From an uncultured Chloroflexota bacterium (GTDB taxonomy: Bacteria; Chloroflexota; Dehalococcoidia; UBA3495): 19,235 bases of DNA. The notes under the pieces are model-generated. The model worked only from the letters and a program-made list of their open reading frames with translations, was not told where the DNA came from and did no database searches. The DNA lies in contig CAJWBT010000006.1 of NCBI GenBank assembly GCA_913020235.1, positions 1-19,235 of the forward strand, in the 5' to 3' direction. Shown piece after piece: positions 14,856-19,235 of the stretch (the first letter of the stretch is position 1; each line of letters begins with the position of its first letter). The position numbers and the translations under genes were made by a program.

Positions 14856-15647
14856 TCACGTGCCCGCGTCCGCGGTCTCATGGATCCAATCGTAGCCCCT
14901 GGCTTCCAGTTCATGGGCCAGCTCAGGGCCGCCAGACCGGACCACACGACCGCCCAACAGGACGTGAACGTGGTCGGGAGCGATGTAGTTGAGGATGCGC
15001 TGGTAATGGGTGACCAGTACGATGGCGTTTTCGGAGGTCCGAAGCCGGTTCACCCCGTTGGCGACGATCTTCAGGGCGTCGATGTCCAGCCCGGAGTCGG
15101 TCTCATCGAGAACGGCCAGCTTGGGTTCGAGGACCGCCATCTGCAAGATTTCGTTTCGCTTCTTCTCCCCGCCGGAGAACCCTTCATTGACCGCCCTTTT
15201 CACCAGGTCCGGGTCGATCTCAACCATCTTGACCTTATCCCGGAGCAGCCGGTCGAACTCCCGGGCGCCAAGCTCTTCCTCTCCCCGGTGCTGGCGCAAG
15301 GCGTCCAACGCCGCTTTCAGAAACTGCCAGGCGCGCACCCCGGGGAGTTCCAACGGGTATTGAAAAGCCAGGAAGACTCCCCGGCGAGCCCGGATTTCGG
15401 GCTCCAGGGCCAGAAGGCTATCGCCCTCGTAAAGGACCTCACCACCGGTGACGGTGTACTCTGGTTTGCCTGCCAGCACGCTGGCCAGGGTGCTCTTGCC
15501 GGAGCCGTTGGGCCCCATGATGGCGTGGACCTCGCCGGCGTTGACCGTAAGGTTTACGCCCTTCAGTATCTCCAGGTCGCCCGCCGAAACGCGGAGGTCG
15601 CGAATCGCCAGAAGCGGTGTATCGTGGCCCGTGCTATTTCCGCCCAT
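14856..15647 (-). CDS. sufC: SufC, ATPase of the SUF scaffold
   Basis: SufC is a soluble ABC-type ATPase that drives conformational change in SufBC2D during cluster assembly. The 263 residues hold Walker A GPNGSGKST (45-53), the Q-loop Gln96, signature FSGGEKKR (157-164), Walker B LAVLDETDSGLDID from 177 with Asp181/Glu182, and the H-loop His214 in LVTHYQRIL. ETDSGLDID and the FSGGEKKRNEI form are specific to SufC rather than to transporters. The ATG follows the sufB stop codon without a gap; GAGGGGGCGG within the end of sufB could serve as ribosome-binding site. Confidence 0.97.
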   Translation of the reverse strand: MGGNSTGHDTPLLAIRDLRVSAGDLEILKGVNLTVNAGEVHAIMGPNGSGKSTLASVLAGKPEYTVTGGEVLYEGDSLLALEPEIRARRGVFLAFQYPLELPGVRAWQFLKAALDALRQHRGEEELGAREFDRLLRDKVKMVEIDPDLVKRAVNEGFSGGEKKRNEILQMAVLEPKLAVLDETDSGLDIDALKIVANGVNRLRTSENAIVLVTHYQRILNYIAPDHVHVLLGGRVVRSGGPELAHELEARGYDWIHETADAGT

Positions 15648-17114
15648 CTACCCGACCGCCCCCTCGAGACTGACCTTGAGCAGCTGAGACGCCTCCATGG
15701 CGAACTCGAAGGGCAATTCTTGGAAGATACCACGACAGAACCCGTTGATTATCATGTAGTGGGCGTCCTCCGCCGAGATGCCCCGCTGTTGACAATAGAA
15801 GAGCTGGTCATCGCTCACCTTGGAGGTGGAGGCCTCATGCTCCATCCGGGCCGTTGGACTGCGGACCTCGATGTACGGCACGGTGTGGGCCCCGCACTGG
15901 TCACCGATGAGCAGCGAGTCGCACTGGGTGAAGTTCTTGGCGTTGGTAGCTGAGGCCATGATCTTGACCAGACCACGGTAGGTGGCATTGCCGTGGCCCG
16001 CCGAGATCCCCTTGGCCACGATGGTGCTCTTGGTGTTCTTTCCCTGGTGGATCATCTTGGTGCCCGTGTCGGCCTGCTGGAAGTTGTTCACCAAGGCGAC
16101 GGAATAGAACTCCCCGACGGAGTTGTCGCCGTGCAGAATGACGCTGGGATACTTCCAGGTTATCGCCGAGCCGGTCTCCACCTGGGTCCAGGAGATCTTG
16201 GAGTTGCGGCCCCGGGCCATTCCACGCTTGGTGACGAAGTTGTAAACGCCGCCCTTGCCCTGTTTGTCCCCTGGAAACCAATTCTGGAGGGTGGAGTACT
16301 TGATTTCCGCGTCGTCCAAGGCGATCAACTCGACCACGGCCGCGTGCAACTGGTGGGTCTTTCTGGCGGGCGCGGTGCAGCCCTCCAGGTAGCTCACATA
16401 GCTGCCCTTGTCGGCGATGATGAGGGTCCGCTCGAACTGGCCGGAATCCGCCTGGTTAATGCGGAAGTAGGTCATCAACTCGATGGGGCAGCGCACCCCT
16501 GGAGGTATGTAGGCGAAGGAGCCGTCGCTGAAGACCGCCGAGTTGAGGGTGGCGTAAAAGTTGTCGGTGTAGGGGACCACCGATCCCAGGTATTTCTGTA
16601 CCAGGTCGGGATGATCGCGTATAGCCTCGCTGATCGGGCAGAAGATGATCCCGGCTTTCTTCAGCGTCTCCTGGTAGGTGGTGGCCACCGAAACGCTGTC
16701 CAACACCGCGTCCACGGCCACCCCGGCGAGCCTTTCCCGCTCCGCCAGAGGAATCCCCAGCTTTTCAAAGGCTGCCAGCACCTCCGGGTCGACCTCGTCC
16801 AGGCTTTTGGGAGCGTCTTCCTTGGAGGACGGAGCCGCGTAGTAATGGATGTCCTGGTAGTCGATCGGCGGATGGTGAAGGTTGGCCCACTGGGGCTCCC
16901 GTTGATCTAGCTTGAGCCAGTGGCGGTAAGCCTTGAGCCGCCACTCGAGCATCCACTCAGGCTCGCCCTTCTTGGCGGAAATCAGCCGGACCACGTCCTC
17001 GCTCAACCCTTTGGGGAATACGTCCGACTCGATGTCGATGGTAAATCCCCATTTGTAGTCAGTGTCCAGGTCGCTGGAGGTTGATTTCCGAGAGATGATC
17101 TTGGGTGTGGCCAT
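15648..17114 (-). CDS. sufB: SufB, Fe-S cluster assembly scaffold subunit
   Basis: SufB is the scaffold subunit on which new iron-sulfur clusters form. From the ATG at 17114 it has 488 residues, the normal size. Recognisable parts are [19 protein letters not shown] near 19-37, [16 protein letters not shown] near 51-66, [11 protein letters not shown] (Cys246) and [15 protein letters not shown]. The C-terminal [12 protein letters not shown] places Cys398 where E. coli has Cys405, and MEHEAST places Glu427 where E. coli has Glu434. The frame stays open to a GTG at 17183, but those 23 extra residues are not family-like, and AGGGCGAG precedes the ATG. It is the first gene of the operon, about 100 bases downstream of the predicted transcription start. 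Confidence 0.97.
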   Translation of the reverse strand: MATPKIISRKSTSSDLDTDYKWGFTIDIESDVFPKGLSEDVVRLISAKKGEPEWMLEWRLKAYRHWLKLDQREPQWANLHHPPIDYQDIHYYAAPSSKEDAPKSLDEVDPEVLAAFEKLGIPLAERERLAGVAVDAVLDSVSVATTYQETLKKAGIIFCPISEAIRDHPDLVQKYLGSVVPYTDNFYATLNSAVFSDGSFAYIPPGVRCPIELMTYFRINQADSGQFERTLIIADKGSYVSYLEGCTAPARKTHQLHAAVVELIALDDAEIKYSTLQNWFPGDKQGKGGVYNFVTKRGMARGRNSKISWTQVETGSAITWKYPSVILHGDNSVGEFYSVALVNNFQQADTGTKMIHQGKNTKSTIVAKGISAGHGNATYRGLVKIMASATNAKNFTQCDSLLIGDQCGAHTVPYIEVRSPTARMEHEASTSKVSDDQLFYCQQRGISAEDAHYMIINGFCRGIFQELPFEFAMEASQLLKVSLEGAVG

Positions 17115-17195
17115 TAACTCGCCCTTGGGGCGGCTGCCGGAAAGCTCGCCAGCCCGTGCCAAATATTCAATCGGAGTCGCCACCGGGGAAGCGGT

Positions 17196-17220
17196 ATTGT
17201 TGACTCAATGGGTCAACAAT
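17196..17220. promoter_or_regulatory. 25-bp operator-like inverted repeat of the suf operon
   Basis: Perfect 9-bp arms ATTGTTGAC (17196-17204) and GTCAACAAT (17212-17220) flank a seven-base centre. The repeat starts one base downstream of the sufB -10 hexamer and covers the expected transcription start, so a bound protein would block initiation. Length and the GTTGAC/GTCAAC core fit the type 1 IscR site as I recall it, about 20 of 25 positions. A regulator of the Rrf2 family (IscR/SufR type) is therefore the likely ligand, but no such gene lies in this window. Confidence 0.75.
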
Positions 17221-17221
17221 T

Positions 17222-17250
17222 ATCCTATCACTCCGGCTACATAGTGTCAA
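17222..17250 (-). promoter_or_regulatory. promoter of the suf operon
   Basis: On the minus strand TTGACA (17250-17245) matches the -35 consensus exactly. A 17-base spacer leads to TAGGAT (17227-17222), four of six positions of the -10. The expected start is near 17215, inside the operator repeat. The leader to the sufB ATG is about 100 bases. Confidence 0.75.
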
Positions 17251-17347
17251 CGAGGTTTGCCAGGCGCGATTCTATGGAGCTTGCTCTTGTTGCAAGGACT
17301 CTGACAACGGGTGCACGAGAGTGGCGGGGCCAGGCTAGGTCGGGCCG

Positions 17348-18121
17348 TCAGCCTGATTGCAACTCCACATCAAGCCGCGGAGCCGCACGTCGCTGTACGC
17401 AGGCTGGGCAATAACAATCTTGCCGATCCCGGGCCAGATGCACCAATCCGTGTATGCGGCCCGCATCTTGATCGAAGTGTGACGCGATCCTGTCAAAGTC
17501 TTTGGCATAGCCACTTTCATACCTGCCGAAAACCGCATTGGAGACGAAGTCAGCCAGTTGTAGAAGGCGCGTACTCTTGGCGGGAGCGAAGTACGGAATA
17601 TCCGCAAGGTTGTGGATATCCCCCCACCGATGTCCCTGTGTAGCTATCCTCCGTGCGAGCAATTCAAGGTTTTCTCGATAGCTCGACTCAGCTACAACAA
17701 TGAGTCCGCGCTGATCCTCGCCTCTGTCTCTTAAGATTCGGCCCAGCATATAATCGAATCGGCTCACAATCTCCTCGAAACCCCGTTCATAGGGGTCCCC
17801 AATTATGGCAGCTTTTTCCATCGCGACTGCAATGATCCTGGCGTGTGACTCAGCTATGACCTGATATATCTCGGAAATCAGTTTCCAGCGATCCGGCTGT
17901 GTGAGTCGGTCGAACGGTTTGGGGACTCGGCCCTCTGGAGCTCTCAACGAAGAGGCATGGAAGGCAACGGGCTCCGGATAGTCTGGAAAGTATTTGCTTT
18001 GAAGCTGATCCAGGCCACGCGCCAAGAAATAGGTGTTCCTCTCAAACACGACGAGGCCCGCTACTACAAAATAGCGAGCCTCCGCGTGAGTCCCAGACTC
18101 ATCGAGATACACGATGTGCAT
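17348..18121 (-). CDS. DUF3800 domain protein
   Basis: DUF3800 proteins have a predicted RNase H-like fold and are of unknown function; many sit in accessory or mobile regions. The family marks are present: MHIVYLDESGTH at the start (Asp7-Glu8) and LLQLADFVSNAVFGRYE near 186-202. The middle has VVAESSYRENLELL in place of a more usual acidic ADE-like motif. The C-terminus carries DCYCPAC (Cys236, Cys238, Cys241), a possible metal knuckle. At 257 residues the length is normal. The ATG at 18121 lacks a Shine-Dalgarno sequence, although a good promoter lies about 70 bases upstream. By eye its base composition is less GC-rich than the neighbours, and it sits alone between the suf operon and tatD, which suggests acquisition. 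Its transcript would run toward the suf promoter 100 bases further on; no strong terminator is visible. Confidence 0.88.
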   Translation of the reverse strand: MHIVYLDESGTHAEARYFVVAGLVVFERNTYFLARGLDQLQSKYFPDYPEPVAFHASSLRAPEGRVPKPFDRLTQPDRWKLISEIYQVIAESHARIIAVAMEKAAIIGDPYERGFEEIVSRFDYMLGRILRDRGEDQRGLIVVAESSYRENLELLARRIATQGHRWGDIHNLADIPYFAPAKSTRLLQLADFVSNAVFGRYESGYAKDFDRIASHFDQDAGRIHGLVHLARDRQDCYCPACVQRRAAPRLDVELQSG

Positions 18122-18189
18122 TGTTTAGAGGCGCCGACTGGATTATTCATCCAACGGACCGGCCGGCTGGGGCCCTGTCGACTAATTGA

Positions 18190-18219
18190 ATGATACAGAC
18201 CATTCTTCCCAATTGTCAA
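18190..18219 (-). promoter_or_regulatory. promoter of the DUF3800 gene
   Basis: On the minus strand TTGACA (18219-18214) matches consensus and TATCAT (18195-18190) matches five of six, with an 18-base spacer. The expected start is near 18183, giving a leader of about 62 bases. It is divergent from, and 32 bases from, the tatD promoter. Confidence 0.65.
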
Positions 18220-18238
18220 TAGGAGTTGTTCTAGCAGT

Positions 18239-18257
18239 AGTCAATGGCCGATTGACT
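18239..18257. promoter_or_regulatory. inverted repeat overlapping the tatD -35
   Basis: AGTCAAT (18239-18245) and ATTGACT (18251-18257) form perfect 7-bp arms around GGCCG. The right arm contains the whole tatD -35 hexamer. A third GTCAAT (18215-18220) lies in the -35 of the opposing DUF3800 promoter, 25 bases from the left arm. A protein bound here could control both promoters. The half-site resembles that of the suf operator, but the orientation is everted. Confidence 0.5.
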
Positions 18258-18281
18258 CCAAAGACGCCGGAAGAGTATAAC
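18252..18281 (+). promoter_or_regulatory. promoter of tatD
   Basis: TTGACT (18252-18257) and TATAAC (18276-18281) each match five of six consensus positions, with an 18-base spacer. The expected start near 18288 leaves a leader of about 17 bases, which still includes the AGGGGG ribosome-binding sequence at 18291-18296. Confidence 0.7.
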
Positions 18282-18304
18282 ATCCAGCAAAGGGGGCGGA
18301 CGGA

Positions 18305-19102
18305 ATGGCACCAAACTACCTCCTCGGCGATTGCCACACCCACCTGGACCAGTACGCCGCCGCGGAAATCCCAGACATCTTGGAGCGGGCCGGCGAGGCC
18401 GGGGTCGGCTTCGCGGTCTGCGCGGGAACCACCGTAGAGTCGTCTCGCGCCTGCATCCAGATGTCCCGGCAGTACGACGCGCTTTACGCCGGGGTGGGCA
18501 TCCATCCCATGCAGGCGAGCCAGCCCATCGATGAGACCACCTACGCTCAGCTAGAGGAGCTGGCCAGGGGCAGCCAAAAGGTGGTGTGCATAAGCGAGAT
18601 TGGGTTGGACTTCCTGCCCACTTCACCCAGCCGCGAGATTCAGGACCAGGCGTTTCGGCAGCAGATTCGCCTGGCCCGCAGCCTCAAACTGCCCATTATC
18701 TTCCACTCGCGGGAGTCCCACCCTGAGGTGTTGCGGACGCTGCGAGAGGAGGGCGCCGGAGAAGTGGGCGGCGCGATGCACTACTTCCAGGCGGACGAGG
18801 CCACGGCGCGGGAGGCTATCGACTGCGGTTTCTTCATCTCTCTGGCCCGGCCGTTGCTCCGACTGCCCGAGCTGCAGGAAGTGGCCAAGATTTTGCCGCT
18901 GGAAAACATCGTCCTGGAGACCGACGCGGCCCCCCAGCCGTTCAAGAAGTACCGCACCAACTGGACCGAGCCCCGCCACGCTCAGGCCGTCGCCCAGTGC
19001 CTCGCCGAGCTAAAGGGGGTGGCGGTGGAGGAGGTGGCCGAAGCCACCACCCGGAACCTGACCAGGTTGCTGGGTCTGGAACACCTGGCCGGGCCCCGGT
19101 AG
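18305..19102 (+). CDS. tatD: TatD-family metal-dependent hydrolase / DNase
   Basis: This is a cytosolic amidohydrolase-fold enzyme of 265 residues. Characterised relatives are metal-dependent DNases (TatD, YcfH); the physiological role varies. The full set of metal ligands can be read: His11 and His13 in DCHTHLD, Glu98 in SEIGLDF, His134 in IIFHSRES, His159 in AMHYFQ, and Asp207 in LETDAAP. The final ETDAAPQPFKKYRTN loop and the RNLTRLLGL C-terminus are typical. The ATG at 18305 has AGGGGG eight bases upstream and lies just after the promoter. A GTG start for a LysR-type regulator follows six bases after its stop, so the two may be cotranscribed. Confidence 0.93.
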   Translation: MAPNYLLGDCHTHLDQYAAAEIPDILERAGEAGVGFAVCAGTTVESSRACIQMSRQYDALYAGVGIHPMQASQPIDETTYAQLEELARGSQKVVCISEIGLDFLPTSPSREIQDQAFRQQIRLARSLKLPIIFHSRESHPEVLRTLREEGAGEVGGAMHYFQADEATAREAIDCGFFISLARPLLRLPELQEVAKILPLENIVLETDAAPQPFKKYRTNWTEPRHAQAVAQCLAELKGVAVEEVAEATTRNLTRLLGLEHLAGPR

Positions 19103-19108
19103 CGCACC

Positions 19109-19235
19109 GTGACGGGCCACAGGGCTGAGCACACACCTCGCCGGGAGACCGGAAGCCAAGCCGCCCTGCTGAACTTCCACCAGCTTTACATTTTCCACGC
19201 GGTAGCCTCCCACCTCAGCTTCTCTCGGGCCGCGG
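19109..19235 (+). CDS. LysR-type transcriptional regulator, N-terminal fragment cut by the right edge
   Basis: The plus-strand frame from GTG 19109 reads, after about 19 non-conserved residues, LLNFHQLYIFHAVASHLSFS followed by RAA at the window end. This is the first helix and the SFSRAA turn of the LysR winged helix-turn-helix, which binds DNA as a dimer or tetramer. The start is uncertain: the GTG leaves a longer than usual N-terminus and has no good ribosome-binding sequence, while the conserved part begins near CTG codons at 19166-19171. Effector, targets and the rest of the protein lie outside the window. Confidence 0.75.
   Translation, partial: MTGHRAEHTPRRETGSQAALLNFHQLYIFHAVASHLSFSRAA

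Noticed and set aside
14082..15953. Open frame of 623 codons on the plus strand
   Set aside because: It runs antisense across sufD, sufC and the end of sufB, all with intact catalytic motifs. Its protein lacks any domain I recognise. Long antisense frames are expected in GC-rich DNA.
17115..17183. GTG at 17183 as the sufB start
   Set aside because: It would add 23 residues unlike SufB N-termini, while the ATG at 17114 has AGGGCGAG upstream and gives the usual length. It cannot be fully excluded.

Overview
The window is GC-rich bacterial DNA carrying ordinary housekeeping genes and one accessory-looking gene. No phage, insertion sequence, CRISPR array, rRNA or tRNA is visible. My best guess at the source is an uncultured Chloroflexota, perhaps Dehalococcoidia/SAR202-like. 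The clues are a family 5 substrate-binding lipoprotein with a long Pro/Thr/Ala linker, a class III CoA-transferase pair beside a FAS1-like dehydratase, a DinB-like protein, and a SUF operon using SufU. This is inference from gene content; no marker gene is present to prove it.

Layout. (1) 1-2937, minus strand: the first codons of an unidentified gene running off the left edge, a short-type transaldolase and CTP synthase (pyrG). pyrG has a promoter with both hexamers at consensus and a 128-nt leader holding a possible 16-codon leader peptide. (2) 3029-6705, minus strand: a tight operon of a two-domain FAS1-like/MaoC dehydratase followed by two class III CoA-transferases, probably a CoA-ester activation and hydration module. 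(3) 7035-10911, plus strand: a DinB-like protein, a flippase-like membrane protein with a perfect 13-bp inverted repeat near its start, a hairpin-rich gap with a REP-like element, and an orphan substrate-binding lipoprotein. (4) 10881-17250, minus strand: the SUF iron-sulfur operon sufB-sufC-sufD-sufS-sufU followed by a second sufU-like gene. Its promoter at 17222-17250 abuts a 25-bp operator-like inverted repeat resembling type 1 IscR sites. (5) 17348-19235: a DUF3800 gene (minus) and tatD (plus) leave a 183-nt gap through divergent, near-consensus promoters. The start of a LysR-type regulator follows tatD and is cut by the window end.

How the genes work together. SufS takes sulfur from cysteine and SufU accepts it. 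SufBCD assembles clusters with ATP hydrolysis by SufC. Most junctions in the operon overlap or abut, which suggests translational coupling. In the dehydratase/CoA-transferase operon, the transferases would load CoA onto a carboxylic acid and the dehydratase would add or remove water.

I did not find a complete undescribed system. The points most worth a second look are the operator on suf, the tandem SufU paralogs, the dehydratase plus double CoA-transferase operon, the divergent tatD/DUF3800 control region and several strong inverted repeats.
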